From the NCBI GenBank assembly GCA_964247055.1, contig OZ176056.1, positions 4,650,001 through 4,714,000 on the forward strand: DNA of 64,000 bases, written 5' to 3'. Each line of letters begins with the position of its first letter. Position 1 is the first letter of the stretch. Positions 1 to 33,279 of the stretch are shown one piece after another. The position numbers and the translations under genes were made by a program. The stretch is from Paragordius varius (lineage: Eukaryota > Nematomorpha). The notes beneath the pieces were generated by a model. That model was not told the DNA's origin. It ran no database searches and saw only the letters and a list, made by a program, of their open reading frames with translations.

Positions 1-119
1 ACTACAAATGAGTGGATAACACACACAAAAATAATAATTTTACAATTGGATTTAAGAATTATCCCATAATATATAAGTTATTATCTTTTAGGTTTTTTAT
101 ATTATGATAATTTAAAACT

Positions 120-20855
<20,736 letters not shown>

Positions 20856-22489
20856 ACCGTGGTGTTTTTAAACCATAAGTTATATGAGTGCATGAATCAA
20901 AGGTTGAATAAATAAGAAAAGGATTTGAATTTCGACCTCAAATTTTGAATGATATTTAGCGAACATATTTGGAGATGAACAAATTTTAAAAATTAAATAT
21001 TTTGATATAAATGTTTAGCGATATCAAATTTTATAATTAAAAGATTTTTATATTAATACTCTTCATAAAATTTATTTAAAAAATTGAAAAGTCTCATTTT
21101 TTAAAAATTAGTTTATAATCTAGTTTAATATAATAACAGTTTATCTTTTCACTTATTTGCAATGAACGTAGTTCAGAGCTTAAATTTGTATAAACGACTG
21201 CGATTTAGTCAAATTTTTATCAAATCTTTTCTTATAAAACACTTCTATGCTTTTTCTTTTTTTTAATTTACATATTGAATAGTTTTACAGTGCCTAATTT
21301 TGTAAATGAACTATAGTTTAAAAAGTTATTTTAGTCAAAATTTATTTATAAACATTGTTGTCATGTATTAGATAAAAAGCATTTTACAGTTTTTGATTTC
21401 TTGAATCTGAAATTTGGACAGCTCCAAACACGTTGGGAACAAACAGCTGATTCTAAAATCAAATTATCAATTTGCTGGTAAAATATAGTCGGACAGTTTT
21501 TAAAGTTAATTATTTACATTTTGTAATCATAATACATATTTGCCGTCGCACTATCGATTTAAAAAAATAATAGAAAAAAATGGCCACAAAAAATTAAGAT
21601 GAAGATGTTCATTTATTTTTTGAATAAATTGTATAATGAGTCGATAAAGCTAAAAAAGGCATATTTTTAATTCGGTTTAATATCTTAAATATTTTTTAAC
21701 TTCGAAATTACATTTAGACATAAAACAACCCCAAAAGGTAGAAGAGTGTTACAAAAATCCACATTTTCGAGTTTTCTAGTTTATAGAGATAAAAATTAGG
21801 AGAGTTTCATAAACGAATAAGGCCGGTTGATTATGTAACCTAATAGTTGGTGATAAAATGATCTTGAAAGCTTTTTAAAGTTGATAATTTAACTACCATA
21901 TTATACATTTATTCGCTTTTGTTGCGATAAAATACTCCAAAAATAATGTTGCAAATTTTGAGATTGAATATTTGATATTTTTACATTTGGATTATATCAT
22001 GGCCTACAAGGAAAAAGAATGCCTATTTCTTAGTCCAACATTTTTTTAAAAATTCCTTTGGTTTAGAAAATTAGCAAGGGTTATGTACCCTACGATTTTG
22101 GTATCCTTAAAAATAAATTTTTGGCCTTTTAGGCGCATGATTAAAAATGTTTAACGAAATATAATTAAAAAATCCTCTTCTCAAACTTTCAAGTGGCCAT
22201 TTTTTATTATTTAAGCCCTTAAAAGTACTCAACTAAATTATTATGGATTAAAAGATTAAATATTAATTTAAAAAGCTAAATGACATTTTATCAGTAAACT
22301 TTTGATATTTTAAAACAGCTTGTTCGATTGGGTTTTAAAGCTATACAAATTTCGATTAGAAGTTAGAGAGGGAAACTGTAAAAACTTTACACTTTTTATG
22401 TAGCGAAAAAAACTTTTAAAATGACAGATTTTAGGTTCAATCTCTGGGGTGCTAGACCAAGCTAAGTAAATCAAAAAAAGAAAAGGTAA
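20856..22489. other. Intergenic, no gene seen upstream of CTR9
   Basis: AT-rich sequence with stops in all frames and no exon-like segment that I can recognise. It should hold the CTR9 promoter, but I could not pick out a defined element. Confidence 0.6.
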
Positions 22490-23010
22490 TTAACATTTGG
22501 ACAACATATTCATTTTAGTCCTTCGATTAAAATTGGAGATTTGGAGACCCCAAGCCTGTTTAAAATGGAAGGAATTGATTTTATGGAAATAATTTAAAAT
22601 TATATAACATTAATTAACCGAATAAAAAAATCATCCAAAATACATGATAGTACTTATTTTAAGGTAAAACCCAAAGGTAAAAATTTAGTCAGCAGCATTA
22701 GCTAAATTTAAAAATAAAACAAAATAAACCTCTTTTTCTGTTTCTATATATTAGATGTCATATAAACAAAAAATTAGCTTTATAGCTTTAAAAATTAAAA
22801 CACGATATTTTGGAAAAATGTTGTAAAATAAAAATGGCATCCAAACAGTTTGATATGGAAATTTTTAAAACTAAACTTTATTTAAATATTTTTTATTAGA
22901 ATAGAGGCATGAATTGAATTTGGGGCCGTTTCTCTCAGTAGTTCCTATAAAATATCAACTTAAATATGGTCTGGGGTATTTAGATACCCAAGAATCGAAG
23001 TGAGTGTTAA
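22490..23010 (+). mobile_element. TTAA-type palindrome-ended element, degraded copy
   Basis: Starts TTAACATTTGGACAACATAT and ends TCGAAGTGAGTGTTAA. It retains the family body (TTTTAGTCCTTCGATTAAAA at the left, CTGGGGTATTTAGATACCCA at the right) but with many substitutions, so it is an old copy. The family is described at 35679-36250. Confidence 0.7.
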
Positions 23011-23051
23011 ATATATATTCTCCTCATGATATTTTAATTTTTTATATTATA

Positions 23052-24509
23052 CTAGCGTAAATCTCGTGCTGCTACGCAGCCCGAGCGGACTTCTGGGGGG
23101 GGGGGGGGGAATGGCATTTTACGGGGGAGCGGGAAAAAGTGGGACTAAATTAAAAAAGCGAGACGACTATGTTCGGCGCAATCGAAAATAAGTAAACAAA
23201 AATCATATTTGAAATTGAATGGTCCAACACGTTCTCAGGAAAATTGTCTCAAAGACACGATTTTTGTGGATTTCTGTTTTCAAAAAAAACCCGTTTTTCA
23301 CACGGGGTGGGCCCGAACTGGGGGCCTATTTCAAAAAAAGGGCGAAGCTATTGTCAGGGCATTCATTAATGATTATATTTTTTCGAAGTTTGGATTTGAA
23401 TGGGTTTACCGGTTTTCCTCTACCAGATCACAAAGCCAGCATTTTCCATTTTTATAAATATATAGATTACCATAAATAATGTTTTAATATCCATATATCT
23501 TTTAACATGCTATACATATGATAGATACTCCTTACTCAGCATCTATCATCAAAGAAACGCTTGACTAAAATTTTTGCCTTTTAACAGGCAATACGAAAAC
23601 TCGAATTTTTAGAGTCTCATACCGTGGGCAAAAAAATACAATCAAAAAAATATTTTTGTGGACTTTGTTTTTTAAAAAAATGGCATTTTACGGGGGGAGC
23701 GGGTAAAAAGAGGGCCTAAATCAAAAAAGTGACTCGACTATGTTCGGCGTAATCGAAAATAAGTAAACAAAAATCGAAATTGAATGGTCCAACACGTTCT
23801 CCAAAAAATTGACTTAACCCATTTTTCAAACGGGGTGGGCCCAAACTGGGGACCTAATTCCAAAAAAGGGCGAAGCTATTGTCGGGGCATTCATTAATGA
23901 TTAAATTTTTTCGATGTTTGGATTTGAATGGGTTCACCGGTTTTCCGGAGACAGATCACAAAGTTATATGAAAAATCAGTTTTTAGCGGGTAGCTCCTTA
24001 CCCAGCAGCTATCATCAAATAAACGGTAGACTAAAATTTTTGCCTTTTAACAGGGAATACGTGGAATCCATATAGAATTTTTACGGTCTCATACCTAGGG
24101 CGAAAAATCGATTTAAAAAATTATTTTTGTGGACTTTGTTTTTTGAAAAAGGTGGCATTTCACGGGGGTAGCGGGTAAAAAGAGGGCCTAAATCAAAAAA
24201 GTGGCTCGGCTATGTTCAGCGCAATCGAAAATAAGTAAACAAAAATCATATTTAAAATTGAATGGTCCAACACGTTCTCCGGAAAATTGTCTCAAAGACA
24301 CGATTTTTGTGGACTTCTGTTTTCAAAAAAAACCCGTTTTTCATACGGGGTGGGCCCGAACTGGGGACCTATTTCAAAAAAAGGGCGAAGCTATTGTCGG
24401 GACATTTATTAATGATTATATTTTTTCGATATTTGGATTTGATTGGGTCTATCGGTTTTCCTGTACCAGATCACAAAGCCAGCATTTTCCATTTTTATAA
24501 ATATATAGA
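23052..24509 (-). mobile_element. Non-autonomous Helitron with repeated internal blocks
   Basis: Read on the minus strand it begins TCTATATATTTATAAAAATG at 24509 and ends at 23052 with hairpin GCTGCGTAGCAGC, twelve bases, then CTAG. It lies between A and T. TC at the 5' end, a hairpin and CTRR at the 3' end, and AT insertion are Helitron hallmarks. Inside, a block containing GGCATTTTACGGGGG and TTCGGCGCAATCGAAAATAA recurs near 23111, 23682 and 24152, and a second 5'-like end lies near 23467, suggesting tandem or concatemeric copies. No Rep/helicase is present. The open frames here are by-products of the repeats. A relative lies at 60285-62392. Confidence 0.75.
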
Positions 24510-24829
24510 TTAAGGAGGCCCAAAATTTCTAACTTTTGGACTCCACTAATTTTATATTTTTTTCGCTTTTTATCCATTGTTTTTGATTATATCTTACTAA
24601 TAATTTTTGGAATGGTTGAATAAATATTTAAAAAATGTGGGGAATTTTTATAAGTTGATACAAAGCAGTTCAATAAAAGTGGTTTTAACATTCTTATATC
24701 AAAATCAAAGCATCATCATAATACTGATAATTTGTTATAAGACTATATATATTTTATATTCTACCCCTTCTAAATTTGTTCACTGTTTGGGCCTATATAA
24801 GGGGGACATTTTTGGAGCCAATATCTAAA

Positions 24830-25400
24830 TTAACACTTCGATTTAAATTGGGGTATATAAATACCCCAGACATAAAAATTAAATTTTTTAAAAAACACTA
24901 ACCAATTTAAATTTATGCTTCTATCCTGATAAATATTATATAAATATGCCAAAATATCTTGATAAAATTTTGTTTTGATAAAAAAGTTCCATCTCAAACT
25001 ACTTCGACGCCATTTTAATTTTACAAAGAGTTTGCAAAATATTGTCTTCATTTAATTTTAAGGGTAAAACTAAAGCTTATTTTTACATAAATTACATCTA
25101 ACATTGATAGAAATAGAAAAAGCGGTTTATTTTGTATTATTTTTTAATTTTACAATTTGACACATGTGACTTTGACTAAATTTTTACCTTTCAGTTTAAG
25201 CTCAAAATAAGTAATATCAAGTATTTTTGAATAAAATTTTTTATTTTCGGTTTATTAATGTTATATAAGTGCAAAATTTTGCCATGGTTTCGATTGCTTC
25301 CATACTATTTAAAGTATTTGATTTTAAACAGGCCTGGGGTATCCAACTACCCCAATTTTAATCGAAGGACTAAAATAAGTGAGTTGTATCCAAGTGTTAA
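24830..25400 (-). mobile_element. TTAA-type palindrome-ended element (inverted orientation)
   Basis: Starts TTAACACTTCGATTTAAATT followed by the palindrome GGGGTATATAAATACCCC and ends TATCCAAGTGTTAA. It is a full-length copy of about 570 bp in reverse orientation to the copy at 35679. The open frames inside are shadows of the repeat. Confidence 0.85.
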
Positions 25401-26143
25401 AGACATAAGATTGATAATATTTCTATATCCATATTTTTATTATATTTTGCCAATTTTATTTATACTGTTCGCTAAATTTGCGACGACTGTTAAAAAAAAG
25501 TCAGCCTCATATTAAGATAAATTTTCTATCAATATACATATATATCTTAACAAAACACTATTATACCCCCTATATCGTGAAGCAGAAAGATTGACCCCCC
25601 CCCCCCCCCCCCCCCCAAAAAAAAGTCAATATTTATTCTTTTAACTTTTATTGACCTCGTTCCAAATACTTTGATTTTGAAATGTTGCATCAATCATCAT
25701 ATATATATATATATATATATATAATATTGTCTTTTTTATAAAATTTATATTGTATATACCAATTTATAGTATTTTTTTCACTATTTTATATGTTTACTGC
25801 CAAACCCCCTCTTACGTAAACAAAAGCCAAAACTTTGATTGGCTCCAGTTTAGAGGTGGAGTCAATTAACATGTGAGCATTATATTTATTTGATACAGTA
25901 TAGTCATTTTACTTCCTTGATTCTTGGATATATTAAATGTGGGAATAAACATTATATACTAATTGTTTTGAATTCCGCAACGTGAAAAACTAGTTTAAAC
26001 AAGTTTTCAAAACAATCAACTTTTAAACCTTCGAATACACATTTTTATCCATACGTATTCGAGATATCTTGGTAATTTACAATTTTTTAATCCCATATAT
26101 TATAGAAAAACTTTCATTATCTATAAAGAAAAATATTTTTAAT
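25401..26143. other. Intergenic upstream of UCP gene, with poly-C tract
   Basis: Contains a run of about 22 C at 25594-25616 followed by A8, a (TA)n tract near 25700, and otherwise plain AT-rich DNA. The UCP promoter should be here. The homopolymer length is unlikely to be exact. Confidence 0.6.
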
Positions 26144-29100
26144 ATGGTGATAACTACGAATTCGGGAGCTCCAGATAGTATGGGAGTGAAATTTTTTAGC
26201 GCAGGAATTTCGGCATGTATAGCAGATGCCGCTACTTTTCCCCTTGATACCGCCAAAGTCAGATTGCAAGTAAAATTTTAACATGATCTATTTGATTTAT
26301 AAATATTAAATTTAATAATATACCCTATAATGGTCTACCCACGAGCCGCACGCGACCCTAAAATGCTTTTTTATGGCAATTTTTCATACTTATTTTGAGT
26401 ATAAATATCTGCAAATGTGTCAAACAACTATGATTTTTTTGGTATTAAAGGATGCAGGCCTTTGAGACAATATTTAAAACCCCTCAATTTTTGGGTTAAC
26501 AACGGTTTAAATCATATAAACAATTGGATTACCTTATATTTAGTTAGTTATAACATAGAGATCACTATCTTATACATTTTCTATAACAAAATTATAATTT
26601 TTAAGATAAATTCATTTTGATATTTATAGATTCAAGGTGAAACCAATAACAATAATATAAATAACCTAAAAACTTTAAATGCCAACCCAAAACTTGCCGT
26701 TCATAGTGCCCCTAATGCGTCTTTTCCCTCACAAAATTTAAATTACAATATCTTAAATGCTACGCCTGAAATGACAAAGTTTGCAAATACTGAACATACT
26801 TCCACTCTAAATCCCAAAATCGCCAACAATACATTTCAACATCACCCTGTGCTCTGTAGTGCAAAAAATGCTCAAATAAACCATACATATGTTCCCAGTC
26901 GATCTATGCTTAATGTGAATACAATTTGGTTAAAAAATCAAAATTTATCTACCACAACCACTAACGGCACTATTAGATATTCTGGAGTTTATGGTACAAT
27001 AAGTACAATAGCCAGAGTTGAGGGCCCAAGCGCCCTTTATAATGGCCTCATAGCTGGTCTTCAACGACAAATGTGTTTTGCTAGCATACGTATTGGCATG
27101 TATGATTTTGTCCGTGGCCAATATGAAACACTTTTGCTCAAACAAAGTTTTTCATTTTAGTTATTTATTTCGATTTTTTAAAAATTGAAATTTCGAACAA
27201 TTTTGAAGAGTTAATATGCTTTTTAGCTTCGTTTTTTCAACCATTATTCATATTTTACATAAAAAAGTTATAATTTTGGAGGGTATTTACATGTGATTAG
27301 CTTTGTTTTAGTTAGACGAATATTCACAATATTTCACATGATAAAAGTTAAAATTATGAAAACTTTTCAAAAATAAGCGTTTTAAGCGTTCTTTTTAGGT
27401 GTGTCTTTCTTTGTCATAGTTAATATTTTATAAAATACGACTATGTCTAAAAAACATTTTAGTATCATATTTTTGTTTAATTTGATTTCAAGATGTTAAA
27501 ATCTTTGTTATTAATTTATATAAAATTATTGTGATATTATTTTTAACACTACTAATATAGTATTCTGTATAAACGTTTTCCCGTTATGGATTTTAATTTT
27601 AAACTTTAATTAAAATTTAAAATTGGTTATGTTTAAAACGTATCGTTTTATAATAATTAAACATCACTAAAATAGTTTTTGGCTTTATTGTATCATAAGT
27701 GATAATAATTGTTTTTCAAAAATTGCATTGCTGATATTATTTGTACCGTTCCATATTGAAAAGACTTATGTAATTAATGAAGTAAGCTATTTTTTTCCAA
27801 TTTTTAATCAAAAATCTGATACGATTTGTGAAGTGCCTCTATTACAATTTAAAAATTTATGCATTATTTGACACATTTATTTCCTTTACCATCTTAAATA
27901 TATGCAAATCTGTTTTTTACATTATTTAATCACGAATTGAAAATATTAGATAAAAACAGTGGTGATAACTTGTTGATACAAACCAAAAAGGAACCCATTT
28001 TATTAGCGCCCGCAAAACAAAATATGTCTTCAGGGAAACTCTTATCCGGTTCCGATGTTGGTCTCCGCATTTTGGCGGGAATTACGACAGGCGGTTTAGC
28101 GGTCTGTTTTGCTCAACCTGCCGATGTGGTTAAGGTCAGACTTCAAGCCCAAACTCGAAACTTAAAGTTTGCTTTTTTTTCTTTTTCGTTTTTTTCAGCA
28201 GTAAAAAGTCTAAAAACTACCATATGTTTTGTGGGCTACATAAGAAAGCAAATGCATTATTTATATCAATTAATAATAAAAACTAAATGATTATTTGATA
28301 TATTTGATCAGACGCATTAATTAGTTTTTTATAGACCTTGATGCTTTCAAAAAATATTGCAAAATAAATAAAGATGTAAATCACTACATATATATATTCA
28401 ATTCACATTAATAGTAATCAAGGGTTTTTTAAAACATTTTAGAATACTTTATATTTTTTCTCTTTACTATAATTTTTTATAATAAAAAACTATAAATTTT
28501 GGTCATTAATTTAATAAAATGAAAAATGTGCGTTTTAAATTTTTTAGCATGATCACAACCAATGAAATTAGGTACAAGGGTGCAACCGATGCCTATCGCA
28601 AAATTTATCTTAATGAAGGCATCAAAGGACTTTGGAAAGGTTAGATTTTTTTATTTTTTATAATAATGAGAATGCAAGATTTAAATTATCACATGATTGA
28701 ATTTTCGATTCTTTATGTATCTTTGTTTGGTTTTTGAAAGTTTTTATGGGTGAAAAGCGTTAAAAATTAATTTAAATTAACCATTAACTCTAATATTACG
28801 AAAAGAAGTTTTAAAATATTTTTTACTTTTGTCAGTTATATTGTTTCGTAAAATGGGACAAACATAACATTTGGATATCTTTATATTGTTAGAAATTAAA
28901 TAAAGTATATATGTTTTGCTGCTAATGTAATGGTTTTTTGGTAGATTGCAAAATTAAATATATTAATAGATATAATTAATCAATATCTTAAAACTGCAAT
29001 AATAAACAAAATTAAAAAATTTTCTGTGCGTAAATCATAAATAATTAATAATAGAGTCAAAACCAAAAATATATCTTTTTATAATTAAAACGATATTTCT

Positions 29101-30712
29101 TAACAATGTTCTTTTTTTATACTTATGGTTTGCGCATAAATATGATCACTAATTTAAAAACAATTTTGGAGATTATAATATGGTTTTATTTAAACCAAAA
29201 AATGTAGAATTATCATATTTTGTTTTAAAATATAACAAGGTTTTACTGCGATATACACATTTAAAGTTGTCAATCCATATATTTAGTCTTATTTTACTAC
29301 GTTTCATTCATTTTATTTGTTTTTTAATTTTCCCCCAAAGGTATTTTGCCAAATATGACTCGAAATGCTGTTATAAATGCGTGTGAACTCGTAGGCTATG
29401 ACATTTTCAAACAAGCCATACTCGCCAAAACTGGGCTGAGTGATAGTTTACCTTGTCACTTTTTTGCTGCGTTTGGGGCGGGTTTTATTACGACACTCAT
29501 TGGTAGATAATTTTAATTGGAGATTGTGTACTTTTTTGATGGTTACTTATTTCACACTATAGTAGGGCAATTTACAACACAGGAGTGTATGTGGAAAAAA
29601 TGAGAAAGGAAATAATTTTTATATTCAATATTTTGTTGTTTTTTCCATACACTACTATGTTGCGCAAATTGCCCTACTATAGTGTGAAATAAGCAACCAT
29701 AAAAATGCTTACCGTAAAAGGAGTTAAATTTAAACTTAAGTAAAGAGTTTAATTTGTTTTGTAGGTCTTTTATACTGTTAATAGGGAACTTATTAATATA
29801 TATACTAATAATTTTCCTACACTTTCAAACCCTTTTTTTGTATTTGAAATTTATGATTCAAAAAATCTCTATATTAAAAAATATTCACTGTTTACTGTAT
29901 ATATGGTGACATTTCGATTTTAATCTTCTGACAGATGCTAAAAGTTTGTTTAAATATATATATTATATTTGCGTGCTACCTTTTCCGTCAAATAATAGAA
30001 TCATAATTTAAAATTAAATTTAGAAGCATATAATATAATTCAGCACAAATAGTAATTTTGGTTTATAATAAATACTTTTAATAGTTTTAATCAAATATTT
30101 TTTATTTTTGTTAAACAAAAGTAATTATATATATTTAAATTTAATTATTCAACAATTTTATAATATATGATGGTTTTTTATAGCTTCACCCATCGATGTA
30201 GTCAAAACGAGATTTATGAACTCAGCTCCAAACACTTATAAAGGCTCGTTGCATTGTGCATACCTTATGTTAACCAAAGAAGGCCCAAAGGCATTTTACA
30301 AAGGGTATACTCAAGTTTTTTATCTTTAGCTTATGTTTAATGCTTCCAAAAAAATTAGTTTAACTAGAGTTTTCAAAAAAATAATATTTAGGGTTTTTAA
30401 AACCTTTTTTTTTCAATTAGATTTTACAGTAAAGAGTGATTACATATGTTGCATTAATAAAAAAATATTTAAAAAGATTTTACTTTAACTGAAATTTTTT
30501 GGAAGTTTTTATATTTCAAATTAATTGTCAGATTGTTTTACATATTTTTTTGCAAAATATAAAATTTAAATTTTTATAATAGGTTTACACCATCGTTTAT
30601 GCGCCTAGCTTCTTGGAATGTAGTTATGTTTGTGTGTTACGAACAAATTAAACGACAAATTACAAAATTAACCAATAATAATATAAAAAATATCGATAAT
30701 AGTGTACAATAA
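26144..30712 (+). CDS. UCP2-like mitochondrial uncoupling protein (SLC25 carrier), 7 exons
   Basis: An inner-membrane carrier of the UCP1-3 type. Exons: 26144-26269, 26630-27146, 27950-28166, 28548-28639, 29341-29502, 30184-30304, 30583-30712; all GT-AG with consistent phases, giving 454 aa (vertebrate UCP2 is 309 aa). The three carrier signatures are visible: [11 protein letters not shown] in exon 1, [13 protein letters not shown] in exon 3 and [13 protein letters not shown] in exon 6. UCP-specific stretches include [34 protein letters not shown] and [17 protein letters not shown]. The excess length is mainly an Asn/Thr-rich insertion of about 110 residues (about 47-157) in the first matrix loop, between IQGE and RYSGVYGTI, plus a smaller one at the exon 2/3 junction. 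The start is the Met just before the conserved GVKFFSAG segment; an upstream in-frame Met at 26069 is less likely. A foldback MITE lies in intron 5. Confidence 0.92.
29539..29700. mobile_element. Short foldback MITE (162 bp), GGTTGCTTATTT ends, copy 2
   Basis: Ends ATGGTTACTTATTTCACACT and AGTGTGAAATAAGCAACCAT, with the inner mirror pair TATAGTAGGGCAATTT and AAATTGCCCTACTATA. It matches the copy at 4458-4615 across its length, including the TTTTGTTGTTTTTTCCATAC block. It is inserted in intron 5 of the UCP gene. Confidence 0.85.
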
Positions 30713-33279
30713 TGCAAGAAAAATTTTTTTTATGTGTTGAGGTTTCCTAGAAATTAATATGATATTTTAGCTAATAATACTCATCATCTCAGTAAATATA
30801 TAAAAAACATTGGGGAACAATAATAGTTCAATTTTGATATATAATAAGTAATGATAAATCTAATCCGAAATCAGCGATTTTATGGTTATATATATATACA
30901 TGCTATGATATAGCATAAAATATAATCTCTTTATGATTAAAACCTAGTCAATTTTAGCTGAATGAAAGCTAATTAATATCTTTTAACGCCCTATACTTTT
31001 GTAAATTACTGTCAGGTATCCTTTATTTCAAAAATTTATTTTTTTTCCGTTAAATGGGTATAAATATTTGGTAAAGAATGGAAAAAATAAGAGCTCTATG
31101 GTAATTCTAAATCTTTTTATGATCAGTATGATATTGTTAATACCATAGAGCTCTTGTTTTGTCCATTCTTTACCAAATATTTATACCCATTTAACGAAAG
31201 ATTTTTGATATAAAAAGGATACATGACTGTATTAATATTTGTATACAACTCTAAAGAACCACATATATTAATGGGTTATATGTGTCTTTTATTTGTCAAT
31301 GTGAAAAAAATAACGTGTATAAAAGTTATTAACAAATATAAAGACGTTTAAAACGATATAATATGACTCTTTACTATGTGGCTAATGTGACAATCACACA
31401 CAGTGTTAACCAAAACCTTGATTAAAAATGACCAGAGCTGCACATAATATGCAAAAAACCGCTTTCTTATTTGGCAAAAAATATGCAATGGGAAAATTAT
31501 ATATTTATATTGTATAACACTGAATTATATAGTTTTTCACTCATTTTTTAATTATTTATTATATGATTAGTTTTATTCGAATTCCCCCAAAATTTTCTGG
31601 TATCATATACCATAATTTTTATTATTCACATCATCTTAGATTGTAATCATGAATAATCATAATAAATGAGACACAACTTTTAAACATTTAATAATTATTG
31701 TATTATGGGGAAAAAATCATGGGTAGTTAAAAATGCATACACCAATTCAAATTGCTGCATATGAACCAAAATAGGATAGATAACCGATTTTATATTTTCA
31801 AATATATTTTATGACACATATGGAAAAATTTGAAGGGTTGTCTAAATTTAATGTAATACAAATTACTTCATTCAATGATATGATAAGAAATGCGGTTTAT
31901 AACACTTGAACTGCACTGATCCACACCCAAAAGTATTGCGCTTATAAAAAGAGATGAATTTAACAGCCATAATTTTCGATGTATAATTTCTGTGAATGCT
32001 CGATCATTGCTTAAGAAATCATTGTCAACTCAATAGTGATGGAAATATTTATTGAATAATCTAAAATTCATTTTTTCATAATCAGTAACGTTTCTGATAT
32101 ATAATGACATTTTTAGATGCCTATCTGGAACACTTTATGTACTGTTACTATTAAGATGCGTTAACATCGTAAACCCAAAAACGGATCACAAAGATGTTTT
32201 AGAATGATTTTTTTTCAATAAACTAAGCATAAGTGAACAACTTTTTTGAACGCTGGACTTTTTAATTTATAAAAATTTTATTAACCAAAAATTATTTATA
32301 TGCCATATTAAATCGGTTGAATTAGAACAGGATACAAGTGCATGAATTCAGCAAAAATAATTAAAATTTAACTTAAAAATTGGCATGTTGTTTATATATT
32401 TTGTATAATTTGCATTTAGACCTTTTGTCTTGTAGGAATATGATATTTTTCAATTATTAATCCATTTTGTGTCGTGGTCACAAGATTATTTACCACATAA
32501 ATGATTGGGATAATTATGAAAAAATATTTGTCAGATTTTTAATTTTTTTAAATTCCAAAATACATTTATATTTTTCGAAATCATTGAATATGTTGGGAGA
32601 ATTAGCATAAGTATTATTCGCATTGAAATAACAATTTTAATTAACGAATGTTTATTTCATTTATTAATATCACAAAAATGAAATAACTCATATACATATG
32701 CCCCGACTAAATGAGTCAAATTACCTTGAACTAAAAACATGGATGCATTACAATAAATGGACAACATATTTTTCGCTATTTCTAAATATAAAACAACAAA
32801 GCGTAGCTTGCATTTTTGGCGCCCCTTTCCCCCCTCTATGCAACCCTTGTATGTTAAAAAAATCCATTTGAAACCATGTTCATGACCACCCAAAAATGGG
32901 TGATTTTGTATGTATATTTAAAATTGTAATAACTTTTGAATACCTATTTTTTAAAAATAAAATTAAATTTTGCGACGCTCCTCTAATTATGACGCCAAGT
33001 GCACAGTTCCCCTTTCCTTCCCCCTAGCTACGCCTTTTCTAAACAAGAATGTGAGTTTTTTAGGAAGTTGTCTAAGATAGGAAATAGACGTTAAAAGAAT
33101 GCAACCATATAAATGAAACCTGGGATTAGAATCAGAATCTTAAGTTTATAATTAATAAAATTTTAAGGATAATGGGAATCTTTACTTTTTTGCAAACGTA
33201 AACTGCGCTTCCTAAAATATTTGATTTTCGACTAATTTAATACAATAGACAAAAAAAGTTCAATACAATAATTCGCACA
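30713..33279. other. Intergenic, mostly empty
   Basis: Apart from the foldback element at 31007-31231 I see no exon-like segment, conserved motif or repeat shared with the rest of the window. The 3' end of the UCP transcript should be just after 30712. Confidence 0.5.
31007..31231. mobile_element. Foldback MITE (225 bp), TACAGTCATGTATCC family, copy 2
   Basis: Left end TACTGTCAGGTATCCTTTAT, right end AAAAGGATACATGACTGTA. The arms are long and well matched: TAAATGGGTATAAATATTTG with TAAAGAATGG and AGAGCTCTATGGTA on the left mirror CCATTCTTTACC and the other partners on the right, leaving a short central loop. As RNA it would make a hairpin with arms near 100 bp. Confidence 0.85.

Noticed and set aside
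23209-24513. Three similar open frames (…LNGPTRS…KDTIFVDFCF…) resembling a repeated small protein
   Set aside because: They are overlapping frames of the same Helitron repeat, open in more than one frame, with no start context or conserved domain. The similarity is of DNA, not protein.
25258-25515. Open frame MLYKCKILPWF..., repeated on the minus strand at 38083-38304
   Set aside because: Both are the same part of the TTAA-type element. Other copies do not keep the frame.
25594-25616. Poly-C run as a functional tract (e.g. telomere- or promoter-related)
   Set aside because: A simple homopolymer with poor length fidelity. Nothing around it supports a role.
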